Shown in pieces: positions 34,288-43,498 of a stretch of DNA of 64,000 nt. The stretch is from positions 62,001 to 126,000 of the forward strand of contig DFKY01000010.1 in assembly GCA_002374095.1 (NCBI GenBank), written 5' to 3'. The position numbers and the translations under genes were made by a program. The notes beneath the pieces were generated by a model. It did no database searches and was not told where the DNA came from. It saw only the letters and a list, made by a program, of their open reading frames with translations. Positions within the stretch are counted from its first letter, which is position 1. Each line of letters begins with the position of its first letter. The stretch comes from Lachnospiraceae bacterium UBA3633 (GTDB lineage Bacteria > Bacillota > Clostridia > Lachnospirales > Lachnospiraceae).

Positions 34288-35037
34288 ATGTTAGCATTAA
34301 TACAGATGATTTTGGCGCTTATAATACTTGGACCTATATATAGGAAGTTTATAAAATGTGAGACGACAAACTCTATAAGTAAAAAGCAAGCGATTGTGCC
34401 AGTTATACTTGGTATAGTTTCGGTTGTGATATTATTTGCATTTACAATTGGTGAGGCGGTTTTATTTAGGTTAGTAGGGATAAGCAAGGATAATATAACT
34501 AATCCTGCCTTAAAAGCACTTTTCGCAGCATTCACTGTTGCAGGATTTACTGAAGAAATTTCAAAACTCATTATGATGCTCATATCTTTTAAAGCATTTA
34601 AACCTAAAAATGTGTATGAGTACATTCTTATTGGCTTTGGCGTTAGTATGGGATTCACATTATTTGAAGAATTTCTATATGGCGCAGGGCTTACATCACT
34701 TTTTAGAATTCCTACTATGGCAATCCATGTAGTTTTTGCTTTGATTATGTCAAAGAATATAGGATTAGCAAAGCATAAAAAAGTTGTGGGAGATAGTGGC
34801 ACTTTACCATTATATTTAAAAGCAATAATAATTCCTATAGCGTTACATACAATCTATGATGCGGCTACTGGATTTAATCCTGCATTTGCAGAAGGGGTAG
34901 ATGAAGTTGTAGTTGGCATTGGAGTTTTAGTTGCATTCATAGTTGAAGTAGCTGCTACAATAATACAGATAGTATATATAGTACGGACAGGAAAAAATGC
35001 AGGAAAATATTCATCTATGCAGACAGTTTCTGTATAG
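34288..35037 (+). CDS. PrsW-family intramembrane metalloprotease-like protein
   Basis: 249 residues and about seven membrane helices. The family motifs are visible: FTEEISKL (EExxK) in one helix, GFGVSMGFTLFEEFLYG with a second Glu pair, and His residues in later helices (MAIHVVFALI; PIALHTIYDA). PrsW-type proteases cleave membrane anti-sigma factors. The ATG at 34288 is chosen because GAGGTG lies just before it; an upstream GTG has none. TTTGAA-17-TATAAT ending at 34265 is a possible promoter. The substrate is unknown. Confidence 0.82.
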   Translation: MLALIQMILALIILGPIYRKFIKCETTNSISKKQAIVPVILGIVSVVILFAFTIGEAVLFRLVGISKDNITNPALKALFAAFTVAGFTEEISKLIMMLISFKAFKPKNVYEYILIGFGVSMGFTLFEEFLYGAGLTSLFRIPTMAIHVVFALIMSKNIGLAKHKKVVGDSGTLPLYLKAIIIPIALHTIYDAATGFNPAFAEGVDEVVVGIGVLVAFIVEVAATIIQIVYIVRTGKNAGKYSSMQTVSV

Positions 35038-35076
35038 AAGAAGTGAGTAAGAAGCATTGGTTTTAGGAATGCGTTG

Positions 35077-35865
35077 ATGATATATAAGTTATCTATGAAA
35101 AAAAGTATGGCAAAATATATAATATTTACTATGTTCGCTGTTTTTATGACTGCGTTTTTTTCTTATGCGAGTACTGGTCTTACATCAGAAGGCATTTTGA
35201 TGCCGCAGGGTGAGTCATACTGTAAGCATCTTGTGGTTATTGACGCTGGCCATCAAGCACATGGCAATAGTGAAATGGAGCCTATAGGACCTGGCGCAAG
35301 AGAAAAAAAAGCAAAAGTTTCAACGGGTACTTATGGTGCATTAAGCAGATTAAATGAATATGAATTGACACTTACTGTATCTTTAAAACTTAAAAAAGAA
35401 CTTGAAAAACGTGGTTATAAAGTAGGGATGGTTAGAACTACTCATGATGTAAATATAAGTAATAGCGAGAGAGCAGCAATTGCAAATGATGCAAATGCGG
35501 ATGCTTTTATAAGAATTCATGCAAATTCATCAAGTGATGTATCGGCAAATGGTGCTATGACAATATGCCAGACGAAGTGGAATCGTTACAATGGTCATTT
35601 GTATAGTGAAAGTAGAGCTTTATCAGAAGCGGTTTTAGATAATTTAGTTTTATCTACAGGTTGCAAAAAGCAATATGTATGGGAGACTGACACGATGAGT
35701 GGCATAAATTGGTGCCAAGTACCAACTACTATTGTAGAGATGGGCTATATGTCTAATCCTATAGAAGATATAAATATGGCACGAGAAGATTATCAAAAAA
35801 AGATAGTCGTAGGAATAGCAGACGGACTTGATAAATATTTTGAAAATATGGATTCGATAAAGTAA
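35077..35865 (+). CDS. N-acetylmuramoyl-L-alanine amidase (Amidase_3), secreted
   Basis: 262 residues. An N-terminal signal sequence (hydrophobic core about 12-28 ending near FSYAS) is followed by a zinc amidase domain. The zinc ligands are the His in VVIDAGH, the Glu in LNEYELTL and the His in FIRIHANSS; the catalytic Glu is in VEMGYMSNP. It would cut the bond between muramic acid and the stem peptide in peptidoglycan. No cell-wall binding repeats are present. The ATG at 35077 has TAGGA upstream; ATG 35095 is an alternative giving a shorter signal peptide. Confidence 0.88.
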   Translation: MIYKLSMKKSMAKYIIFTMFAVFMTAFFSYASTGLTSEGILMPQGESYCKHLVVIDAGHQAHGNSEMEPIGPGAREKKAKVSTGTYGALSRLNEYELTLTVSLKLKKELEKRGYKVGMVRTTHDVNISNSERAAIANDANADAFIRIHANSSSDVSANGAMTICQTKWNRYNGHLYSESRALSEAVLDNLVLSTGCKKQYVWETDTMSGINWCQVPTTIVEMGYMSNPIEDINMAREDYQKKIVVGIADGLDKYFENMDSIK

Positions 35866-35873
35866 TATATCTT

Positions 35874-36821
35874 ATGGATTTTTCTACATTGAAAAAGGAT
35901 CTTGTAAGTATAGATGTAGGGAGCGAAAAACACATCCCTGACTATGCTTTTTCTTCGTTTTATAATCTGACTAAGGTTTCTTTACCTGATACAGTTGAAA
36001 GTATTGGACGCAGTGCATTTCAAAATTGCCAAAGCTTAAAAGAAGTAAAACTTCCAGATTTACTTACCGAGATACCCAATAATCTATTTTTAAATTGTAG
36101 AAAATTAGAAAAAGTAATCTTTCCTTCAAAACTTTTAAAGATTGGCGACCAAGCATTTTTTGGCACAGGGTTAAAATCAATAGTTATACCAGAAAGCGTT
36201 GTAACTATAGGCAATAGTGCATTTACTGGAATAACAGAGTTTTCTATAAGAGATGGCTTTAATTATCAAGTAAACAAGTATAATATTTTTAATTGGTTAA
36301 GTGAACCTATCTATGATAGAGAAGCCGACGGCAAAATTCCTGAGACTTATACATTTATAAAAAATGTAGTAGTCAGTGTATATGATGATGTTGAAAAATA
36401 TGTAAAATTCAAATTTTTGATACCATTCAACGACAAATTTGACTTCTTTTCAATATCACACGAGATATTTATAAATAACCGCCTGGATCTTGGGCTTCTT
36501 GATAGACAATTTCAGATGATACGTGATTTTGAAAATAAGATCAATTATGTATATTATAGAATCCTGTACCCATATAAGCTTACGGATGATAATAAAAAAC
36601 TTTTTGAACGATTTATAGTTGCAAATGCTAAAAATGTGGCAGAGAAATTTATATTAAAAGATGAAGTAGATCCAATTATAAAGCTTATGCCATTAAATCT
36701 TATAAATGATAGCAACATTGACATGCTTATTGATTTCGCGAATAAAAATAGAAAGTTTAATGTGCTTTCTTATCTTATGAATTATAAAAATGAGCACTAC
36801 AGTGAACGATATAAAATATAA
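35874..36821 (+). CDS. BspA-type leucine-rich repeat protein, cytoplasmic
   Basis: 315 residues. The first ~110 hold four or five BspA/LRR_5 repeats, recognisable by IPDYAFSSFYNLTKVSLPDT, IGRSAFQNCQSLKEVKLPD and IGDQAFFGTGLKSIVIPES. The remainder is helical with no known domain. There is no signal peptide, unlike most BspA proteins, so it probably acts inside the cell. Its 3' end overlaps the VWA-domain gene by 32 bases, tying it to the VWA/MoxR pair that follows. It may be a scaffold or client-recognition partner for that pair; this is inference. Confidence 0.78.
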   Translation: MDFSTLKKDLVSIDVGSEKHIPDYAFSSFYNLTKVSLPDTVESIGRSAFQNCQSLKEVKLPDLLTEIPNNLFLNCRKLEKVIFPSKLLKIGDQAFFGTGLKSIVIPESVVTIGNSAFTGITEFSIRDGFNYQVNKYNIFNWLSEPIYDREADGKIPETYTFIKNVVVSVYDDVEKYVKFKFLIPFNDKFDFFSISHEIFINNRLDLGLLDRQFQMIRDFENKINYVYYRILYPYKLTDDNKKLFERFIVANAKNVAEKFILKDEVDPIIKLMPLNLINDSNIDMLIDFANKNRKFNVLSYLMNYKNEHYSERYKI

Positions 36822-38619
36822 AAAAGTAACAGATCTTGCAGAAAATCTCATTTCGCAAGTTAAAGCAGAAGCACTTGTATCACTTCGATTTCTTGATGTG
36901 GCACTTTATAAACATAAAGTGAAGTTTGATTTTAATGCTACGATATACACTGATGGTGAGTACATAATAGTTAATCCTTATCACATATTTAATCTATATA
37001 AAAGCGACAACAATTTACTTCTTCGTGCATATCTCCATGTGGTGCTACACTGTATATTCTTTCACCTTTTCGTTGATAAAAAAGTTGATGAGAAGCTTTG
37101 GAATCTCGCCACAGACATATCGGTTGAAAATATAATAAATGAATTTAAAATGCCTACATTGATACAAGATGCAGACAATCCAGAAATCATTGAAATTAAT
37201 AAGATAAAACAAAAAGTAAAAAGCATGACAGCTGAAAGAATATATGATTATCTTGTTAAAACTGACATTACTGATTTTGAAATAGAAAGGCTTAGCAAGA
37301 TTTTTTTAATTGATGATCATGCAAAATGGTATGAAGATGAGAGAAAAATAAGCGATATAGAGAATAAAAAAAGCACAGATAATAAAAATGCTAAAAATGA
37401 CAATAAACTTGATGATGATGAAGTGGAAGGCGCAGAACATAAAGAGCGGACAAAAGATAATGACAAAAGTAAAAATGATGATAATAGATATGATGATATA
37501 AAAAAAGACAAAGAAAAAAATGAAGATGATGAGGAAAAGGGAGAAGAAGCTTCTAATGTAGATGGGGATAAGAATAAAGCTACTACAGGTGATGATGAGA
37601 ACCCCGATGCTGATTCTACAGAAAAAAGTGATATCAATGAAGATAGCTTAAACGAAGCTGAAAAGGCTGGTGGTGAGAACGTAGATGAAGAAGTCAATGC
37701 TAAAAATATTGATGAAAATTTAAAAGGCGATGAATTTAAATCTATTAGAGAAAGTTTAGAGTCAAGTTTTAATGATGGTAAAGAAAAAAAAGAAGTTGAA
37801 GGCTCAAAAAATCGCGATGATACATATTCTTCTACAAATAGTAATGTAAAAAAGACTAAAAGTGATAACGAAAAAAAATCATCATATAATGATTGGAAAA
37901 GAATTAGTGAACGAATTAAAGAAGACCTTTTGATGTTTGAGAATATGTGGGGTAGTAAAACTCATACTATAAGGCAGTATATAGAATATGTAAATGAAGA
38001 AAAATATGACTATGAAGAGTTTCTTAGTAAGTTTGCTGTGATGAGCGAAAATATAGAGTTAAATGATGATGAATTTGATAATGTATACTATACATTTGGG
38101 CTAAATATGTATAAGAACATACCACTTGTAGAGCCACTTGAATATAAAGAGTCAGAAAGAATAAAAGACTTTGTAGTGGCCATAGATGTAAGTGGCTCTG
38201 TGAAAGGCGAGCTTGTTGAGAAATTTTTGAAAAAGACATATACTATACTAACAAGTAGAAATAATTATTTTAATAAAGTAAATATCCATATTGTGCTTTG
38301 TGATGCGGAAATTAAAGATATATATAAGATAAGAAGCTTAACCGACCTTAAAGACATCATGAGAAGTATCACTTTATCGGGCTTTGGAGGTACTGATTTT
38401 AGGCCAGTATTTGATTATGTTGATACTCTTGTAAGTAGTGGTGAATTTAAAAATCTTAAAGGACTGATATATTTTACGGATGGTCTTGGAGAATACCCTA
38501 AAAAACCTACTACTTATGATACTGCATTTGTATTTATAAAGGACCAGTATGAAAGAGATAGGAAAAAGATAAGTGTCCCACCATGGGCTATAAAACTTAT
38601 CTTGGAGGATGTGAGATGA
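36790..38619 (+). CDS. VWA-domain protein with degenerate metallopeptidase-like N-terminus (DUF2201-like)
   Basis: 609 residues. The N-terminal ~150 resemble the DUF2201/COG3864 putative metallopeptidase region, but the HExxH motif reads HVVLH (H83 and H87 kept, the catalytic Glu replaced by Val84), followed by KLWNLATDISVENIINE. Residues ~190-370 form a very acidic, Lys/Asp/Glu/Asn-rich low-complexity linker. The C-terminus is a von Willebrand A domain with MIDAS residues in AIDVSGS, GFGGTDFRP and FTDGLGE. It overlaps the LRR gene by 32 bases and the MoxR gene by 4. VWA proteins of this kind work with MoxR ATPases in protein remodelling. Confidence 0.85.
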   Translation: MSTTVNDIKYKKVTDLAENLISQVKAEALVSLRFLDVALYKHKVKFDFNATIYTDGEYIIVNPYHIFNLYKSDNNLLLRAYLHVVLHCIFFHLFVDKKVDEKLWNLATDISVENIINEFKMPTLIQDADNPEIIEINKIKQKVKSMTAERIYDYLVKTDITDFEIERLSKIFLIDDHAKWYEDERKISDIENKKSTDNKNAKNDNKLDDDEVEGAEHKERTKDNDKSKNDDNRYDDIKKDKEKNEDDEEKGEEASNVDGDKNKATTGDDENPDADSTEKSDINEDSLNEAEKAGGENVDEEVNAKNIDENLKGDEFKSIRESLESSFNDGKEKKEVEGSKNRDDTYSSTNSNVKKTKSDNEKKSSYNDWKRISERIKEDLLMFENMWGSKTHTIRQYIEYVNEEKYDYEEFLSKFAVMSENIELNDDEFDNVYYTFGLNMYKNIPLVEPLEYKESERIKDFVVAIDVSGSVKGELVEKFLKKTYTILTSRNNYFNKVNIHIVLCDAEIKDIYKIRSLTDLKDIMRSITLSGFGGTDFRPVFDYVDTLVSSGEFKNLKGLIYFTDGLGEYPKKPTTYDTAFVFIKDQYERDRKKISVPPWAIKLILEDVR

Positions 38620-40304
38620 ATATAAAAGAAGCAAAAGAACAAATTAAAAATACAATGATTGCTTACTTTAGCAAGGATGAATTTGGCAATTACATTATAC
38701 CTATAGAAAAGCAACGTCCAATCTTTATGATTGGTGCTCCAGGTATAGGTAAGACTGCCATCATGAAACAAATTGCAGAAGAGCTTAATGTAGGTCTAGT
38801 ATCATATTCTATGACACACCATACCAGACAAAGTGCACTTGGACTTCCTATAATAAAGAAAAAAGTATATGAAGGCGTAGAGTATGATATATCAAGGTAC
38901 TCTATGAGCGAGATAATTGCATCAACATATGATTTGATGGAGGATACTGGATATAAAGAAGGGATACTTTTCCTTGATGAGATAAATTGTGTGTCAGAAA
39001 CACTTGCGCCTTCTATGCTTCAATTTCTTCAATATAAAATATTTGGTCAGCATAGACTTCCAGATGGATGGATTGTCGTAACTGCTGGAAATCCACCTGA
39101 ATATAATAAATCAGTGCGAGAGTATGATATAGTGACTCTTGATAGGCTTAAGGTACTAAATGTTGAACCTGATTTTAATGTGTGGAAAGAGTATGCTCTT
39201 AATCATAATATTCATGGTAGTATACTTAGCTTCCTTGAAATCAAAAAAGATTTATTCTATATTGTTGAATCGACTGCAGAAGGGAAGAATTATGTAACGG
39301 CTCGAGGTTGGGAAGATTTATCAAAGATGATTAGTATATATGAAGAAAAAGGTATAGAAGTAAGTGAGACGCTTATATCACAGTATCTGCACCATAAAAA
39401 TGTAGCTAAAGAATATGCTGTGTATTATGATTTATATAATAAGTACAAGTCAGATTATAAAGTGATAGATATAATAAATGGCATAGTAGATAATGATATA
39501 AAAGAAAGAGCAAAAAATGCGAAGTTTGATGAGAGAATATCAATACTTGGACTATTTATAGATAACCTAAGTCAAAGCATGACTGAAGTTATGGATAGAG
39601 AAGTATGCCTTGAAGAATATATAAAAATATTGAAATACATAAAAGCAGAGCTTACTGGTGATTTTTCAAGTATTATAGAAGAAGAAAAGAAAAATGTCAG
39701 TAAGATTAATGATGATAATACAGTAAATGATAATGAACTTGACCTTTTAGCGTCAAGAGTAGAAGTCAACGAAAATAATTCGCAGCTTAAAGTAAGAGCA
39801 AAAAATGATGTAAAAAATGATAATGCGTACAAAAAACTCGATTTTCGTGAATCTCTTACAAAACATATAGGCGAAGAAAAAGAAAAACTAAAAAGACTTA
39901 CAATCAGCAATGCTATTACAGAAGACGATAGAAAAAAAATGAATTGGTCTATCAATCAGCTTATGAAATTACTTGAAGAACTGGATAAGATGAGTGATGT
40001 AAGTGGTGACAAAGCCTATGAAATCATAAAAAAAGATTATGATATGCTTATTGAGAGGCATAAAGTAAATATAGGTACTGTAAAGTCTCATATAGAAAAT
40101 GTATTTAGTTTTGTTGAAAGTACATATGGAGATGGGCAGGAGATGGTCATACTTGTAGCAGAATTAACTACGAGATATAATGCTGCAAGATTTATAAGTA
40201 CATTTGGATCAGATTCTTACTTTAAGCACAATAAAGAGATACTTTTTTACGAAAGAAAGAAAGATCTTATAAAAAAGATAGATGAAACGATAGATCTAAA
40301 ATAA
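38616..40304 (+). CDS. MoxR-type AAA+ ATPase
   Basis: 562 residues. Walker A is GAPGIGKTA (near residue 42), Walker B is ILFLDEINC, and sensor 1 is VTAGNPPEYN, in the order of MoxR/AAA_5 ATPases. The C-terminal ~230 residues are a charged helical extension. The ATG at 38616 forms an ATGA overlap with the VWA gene and has GGAGG upstream; a longer frame from 38583 lies within the VWA gene. MoxR proteins act as chaperones that assemble or activate targets with VWA partners. The target is not evident. Confidence 0.88.
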   Translation: MNIKEAKEQIKNTMIAYFSKDEFGNYIIPIEKQRPIFMIGAPGIGKTAIMKQIAEELNVGLVSYSMTHHTRQSALGLPIIKKKVYEGVEYDISRYSMSEIIASTYDLMEDTGYKEGILFLDEINCVSETLAPSMLQFLQYKIFGQHRLPDGWIVVTAGNPPEYNKSVREYDIVTLDRLKVLNVEPDFNVWKEYALNHNIHGSILSFLEIKKDLFYIVESTAEGKNYVTARGWEDLSKMISIYEEKGIEVSETLISQYLHHKNVAKEYAVYYDLYNKYKSDYKVIDIINGIVDNDIKERAKNAKFDERISILGLFIDNLSQSMTEVMDREVCLEEYIKILKYIKAELTGDFSSIIEEEKKNVSKINDDNTVNDNELDLLASRVEVNENNSQLKVRAKNDVKNDNAYKKLDFRESLTKHIGEEKEKLKRLTISNAITEDDRKKMNWSINQLMKLLEELDKMSDVSGDKAYEIIKKDYDMLIERHKVNIGTVKSHIENVFSFVESTYGDGQEMVILVAELTTRYNAARFISTFGSDSYFKHNKEILFYERKKDLIKKIDETIDLK

Positions 40305-40379
40305 GGACTGAATATTTATTGTGCAATTGTTTTTATCAAACGGAAAGTCATTATTGTATATTTAATTAGATATTGGCAT

Positions 40380-40408
40380 TTGCAAAAAAGTATAATATTT
40401 GATATGAT
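40380..40408 (+). promoter_or_regulatory. Promoter of the superoxide reductase gene
   Basis: TTGCAA (40380-40385), 17-base spacer, TATGAT (40403-40408). The AT-rich stretch between it and the gene contains TTATAAT but only half of a PerR-like palindrome. Confidence 0.5.
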
Positions 40409-40454
40409 ATATATAGAAAAGTAATTATAATATTAATATATAAGGAGGTATGTT

Positions 40455-40823
40455 ATGAGATTTTTTAAGTGTGAAGTTTGTGGAAAGATAATTGCGGCAG
40501 TTAATACGAAACCATGTCCTACTATGTGTTGCGGTAAAGAAATGGTAGAAATGGTGCCAAATACTGTAGATGCAGCAAAAGAAAAACATGTACCAGTATG
40601 TAAGGTTAACGGAAATATTGTAGAAGTTGTAGTTGGAGAAGTTGCTCATCCTATGACAGAAGAGCATCAGATTGATTGGATAGCTATAGAGACTGAGACG
40701 GGAAATCAAAGAAAAGTGCTTAAAGCAGGTGCAGAGCCTAAAGCTACATTTGCACTTGTTGATGGTGACAAATTGAAAGCTGCATATGCATATTGCAATC
40801 TTCACGGACTTTGGAAAGCATAA
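40455..40823 (+). CDS. dfx: Desulfoferrodoxin (superoxide reductase)
   Basis: 122 residues. The N-terminal desulforedoxin domain has the four Cys ligands as CEVC and TMCCG for an FeCys4 centre. The C-terminal domain carries the His4Cys iron site: His in EKHVP, the two His of HPMTEEHQIDWI, and Cys/His in CNLHGLWK. It reduces superoxide to peroxide without releasing oxygen, a hallmark of strict anaerobes. GGAGG precedes the ATG. The downstream lipoprotein ATG overlaps the stop as TAATG. Confidence 0.96.
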   Translation: MRFFKCEVCGKIIAAVNTKPCPTMCCGKEMVEMVPNTVDAAKEKHVPVCKVNGNIVEVVVGEVAHPMTEEHQIDWIAIETETGNQRKVLKAGAEPKATFALVDGDKLKAAYAYCNLHGLWKA

Positions 40824-41527
40824 TGCAAAATAAAATATTTAAAAAAATACTATTGGTAATATTGCCATTTACATTGTTTTTTATGCTTTTTTCCTGTGCT
40901 CCTAAAGAAGGTGATAAGAAAACTATAAAATTTGGTAAGCAAGATGGGGTATCTCTTGAATGGGAGATTTTGAGAGAAGATTATATGGAAAGAGTTCTAC
41001 TTTGCAAAAATGTAGTTGATGCAATTCCGTATAATACTGGCGAAGCAGGTCTTGAATGGCAAGATACTACTTTATATGACTATCTCAATTCTGATTTTGT
41101 CAATGAACATTTTGATGAAAAAGAGCGAGAAGCGCTTCTTCCAATTAATGACAATGATGATGGCGTGGTGACGATGCTTTCAACTGATAATCTTATCGAT
41201 ATGTATGAAACAATATGCATTGGTGACTATGAGTATTATAATGCAGACACATTTAATGCCAATGTCGATATCGTAGCAAAGCCACTTGATAGAGCGCTTC
41301 AAAATGAAGTTGAGATATATGACAATGAGGTCTTTGCAGAGATAATGCATCAAGATAAGATTGATGAACGCTATGAATTTGCAAATGGTTGTGTATCCTA
41401 CTGGCTTTTAGATAGAGACGAAGAATCTCAACTTATATATTATGTAATGCCTACAGGGTATGTGTCTACTATTGAAGAAAATAGGGAGTACATAGGCGTT
41501 AGGCCAGTTATAAGAATTAAAAGATAA
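40823..41527 (+). CDS. Lipoprotein with DUF6273-like C-terminus
   Basis: 234 residues. A short basic start, hydrophobic run and LFSC lipobox (Cys near 22) indicate a lipoprotein. The body has KFGKQDGVSLEWEIL, WQDTTLYDYLNSDFVN and a terminal GVRPVIRI, the pattern of the DUF6273 domain found in many surface proteins of Firmicutes. Function unknown. The ATG overlaps the upstream stop by one base, so translation is probably coupled; the longer frame from 40793 lies within the reductase gene. Confidence 0.78.
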   Translation: MQNKIFKKILLVILPFTLFFMLFSCAPKEGDKKTIKFGKQDGVSLEWEILREDYMERVLLCKNVVDAIPYNTGEAGLEWQDTTLYDYLNSDFVNEHFDEKEREALLPINDNDDGVVTMLSTDNLIDMYETICIGDYEYYNADTFNANVDIVAKPLDRALQNEVEIYDNEVFAEIMHQDKIDERYEFANGCVSYWLLDRDEESQLIYYVMPTGYVSTIEENREYIGVRPVIRIKR

Positions 41528-41533
41528 GGATAC

Positions 41534-41562
41534 TTGACAATATCTTTAAAAAGAAGTATACT
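41534..41562 (+). promoter_or_regulatory. Sigma-A promoter of dnaJ
   Basis: A consensus TTGACA (41534-41539), 17-base spacer and TATACT (41557-41562) lie just before the CIRCE operator and dnaJ. Confidence 0.85.
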
Positions 41563-41563
41563 A

Positions 41564-41590
41564 TTAGCACTCAAGTGATACGAGTGCTAT
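41564..41590. promoter_or_regulatory. CIRCE operator (HrcA site)
   Basis: TTAGCACTC, a 9-base spacer and GAGTGCTAT match the CIRCE inverted repeat at 17 of 18 consensus positions. It starts one base after the -10 box, so HrcA binding would block initiation. It indicates that dnaJ is heat-shock controlled on its own promoter. Confidence 0.92.
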
Positions 41591-41609
41591 TTTATTTATG
41601 AGGTAAAGT

Positions 41610-42728
41610 ATGGCAGAAAAAAGAGATTATTATGAAGTGCTTGGAGTTTCAAAATCTGCAAGTGCTGATGAAATAAAAAAAGCATATAGGGCTCTTGCTA
41701 AAAAATATCATCCAGATGCTAATCCGGGTGATAAAGTGGCAGAAGCGAAATTTAAAGAAGCATCTGAAGCATATGCAGTATTATCTGACCCAGATAAGAA
41801 AAAAGCTTATGATACCTATGGCCATGCAGCATTTGATCCAAATTCTGCAGCAGGTGCGGCATCAGGCTTTGGCGGGTTTGACTTTGGGTCTATGGATTTT
41901 TCAGATATATTTTCTGATCTATTTGGTGATGCATTTGGCGGAGGCTTTGGTGGCTTTTCGTCATTTGGTGGTGGTAGAAGATCAAATCGTCCAAGACAAG
42001 GTGAGAGCCTAAGGACAAGAGTTTCTATCACATTTGATGAAGCGATGAAAGGGACTACAAAACAGATAACAGTCCCATATCTTGAAGAATGTTCATCTTG
42101 CCACGGAAGTGGAGCTAAAGCTGGTACAAGTCCAGTGACATGTGATAGGTGTGGTGGAAGGGGCCAAGTTACAGTTCAGCAGAGAACGCCATTTGGTATC
42201 ATGCAATCAGTTTCTACATGTCCAGAGTGTAATGGTACTGGTAAGGTAATAAAAGAAAAATGTAGTAGTTGCAATGGTACTGGATATAATAGAGTCAATA
42301 AATCATTTGAAGTAAATATTCCAGCAGGTATAGATAATGGCCAGTCAGTAAGACTTACGGGAAAAGGGAATCCAGGTGAAAATGGTGGCGTGAGAGGTGA
42401 TCTTTTTGTAGCTGTTACTGTAGCACAACATCCTATACTTAAGAGACAAGGTGTAAATATATATTCTACAGTAGCGATAGATTATCCTACAGCAGTACTT
42501 GGCGGTGAAGTGAAAGTTAAAACTTCTGATGGAGATGTGATGCTTAAGATAAAACCTGGCACTCAGAGTGACACAAAGATGAGGCTTAAAGGAAAAGGAG
42601 TTCCACTTCTTCGTGATCCTAAAGCTCGTGGGGATCAATATGTCACAATAGTTGTAAATGTACCGACAAATCTAAATAAAGAGCAAAAAGAAGCTCTTGA
42701 AAATTATAAAAAAACATTAGATCAATAA
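41610..42728 (+). CDS. dnaJ: Chaperone DnaJ (Hsp40)
   Basis: 372 residues with the full DnaJ layout: J domain with the HPD tripeptide (YHPDAN), a Gly/Phe-rich linker (~75-125), the zinc domain with four CxxCxGxG repeats ([32 protein letters not shown]), and the C-terminal substrate-binding domains. It stimulates DnaK ATPase and delivers unfolded clients. It stands alone here behind its own promoter and CIRCE; hrcA, grpE and dnaK are not in the window. GAGG lies before the ATG. Confidence 0.97.
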   Translation: MAEKRDYYEVLGVSKSASADEIKKAYRALAKKYHPDANPGDKVAEAKFKEASEAYAVLSDPDKKKAYDTYGHAAFDPNSAAGAASGFGGFDFGSMDFSDIFSDLFGDAFGGGFGGFSSFGGGRRSNRPRQGESLRTRVSITFDEAMKGTTKQITVPYLEECSSCHGSGAKAGTSPVTCDRCGGRGQVTVQQRTPFGIMQSVSTCPECNGTGKVIKEKCSSCNGTGYNRVNKSFEVNIPAGIDNGQSVRLTGKGNPGENGGVRGDLFVAVTVAQHPILKRQGVNIYSTVAIDYPTAVLGGEVKVKTSDGDVMLKIKPGTQSDTKMRLKGKGVPLLRDPKARGDQYVTIVVNVPTNLNKEQKEALENYKKTLDQ

Positions 42729-42747
42729 ACATAGAAAGGAGACGATT

Positions 42748-43053
42748 ATGTTCAAGGAAATTGGTAAAAAAATTAAAGGACTTGCAAAGATTTTATTTGT
42801 ACTTGGAATTATAATCAGCGTAATATGCGGTATAGTAAGCTGTACAGGAATAGTTGGCACAGCTACTATAGCTGATGCACCAGAGCCTGCAGCTCTTATT
42901 ATAGGAATTATTGCATTTTTGATAGTATTACTTATAGGAATTCTTATATCATACTTATCAGTACTTTTCACATATGCTTTCGGAGAACTCGTTGATAAAG
43001 TAGATGAGATTGAGAAAAAGATAGGCACAAATAAAAATGTAGAAGAAAAATAA
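42748..43053 (+). CDS. Small two-helix membrane protein
   Basis: 101 residues with two hydrophobic segments (about 13-37 and 48-76) separated by an extracytoplasmic loop, and a charged cytoplasmic tail (VDKVDEIEKKIG). It resembles the small DUF-type membrane proteins often found in clostridia. AAAGGAG precedes the ATG. No function can be assigned. Confidence 0.7.
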   Translation: MFKEIGKKIKGLAKILFVLGIIISVICGIVSCTGIVGTATIADAPEPAALIIGIIAFLIVLLIGILISYLSVLFTYAFGELVDKVDEIEKKIGTNKNVEEK

Positions 43054-43092
43054 AACTTGTGATATAATACATATAATCTTAGGAGGTGCCAT

Positions 43093-43425
43093 ATGAAACT
43101 TATGTATATTATAGTACGACAAGACAATGAGTCTGATGTAGTAAGTGCACTAATTAGTCAAAATTATAGAATTACAAAGCTTGCAACTTCGGGTGGTTTT
43201 TTAAGAAGAGGTAATACTACACTTTTTAGCTGTGTAGAAGACGATGCTGTAGATAAAGCTATAGAGATAGTGCATAATGAATGTGGCAAGAGACAAAGCA
43301 TACAAGTAGATATGCCAGTTAATCTTCCATCGACAGCAATTAATTATACGACACTTCCTACTACCATAGAAGTTGGTGGTGCTACTATTATAGTAACAGA
43401 TGTATCAAGGTTTGAAAAGTTTTAA
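43093..43425 (+). CDS. darA: Cyclic-di-AMP receptor, DarA/PstA type
   Basis: 110 residues of the PII-like DUF970 family. Conserved features are the KLMYIIVRQDNESDVVSAL opening, the ITKLATSGGFLRRGNTT segment that forms the ligand site between trimer subunits, and the VGGATIIVTDVSRFEKF end. The family binds c-di-AMP; its output is poorly understood. AGGAGG precedes the start. A strong terminator follows. Confidence 0.92.
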   Translation: MKLMYIIVRQDNESDVVSALISQNYRITKLATSGGFLRRGNTTLFSCVEDDAVDKAIEIVHNECGKRQSIQVDMPVNLPSTAINYTTLPTTIEVGGATIIVTDVSRFEKF

Positions 43426-43447
43426 CTTGTGATAATCAAATTCGCAT

Positions 43448-43480
43448 AAAAAAAACCAGTGCATGATCACTGGTTTTTTA
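43448..43480. terminator. Bidirectional terminator between convergent genes
   Basis: AAAAAACCAGTG pairs with CACTGGTTTTTT around a 6-base loop, with A-run and T-run flanks. It serves both the c-di-AMP receptor gene (+) and brnQ (-). Confidence 0.88.
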
Positions 43481-43498
43481 TTGCGTGGATAACAACAA

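Noticed and set aside
40411..40454. PerR box ahead of the superoxide reductase gene
   Set aside because: TTATAAT is present but the second half of the palindrome does not match; the region is simply AT-rich.
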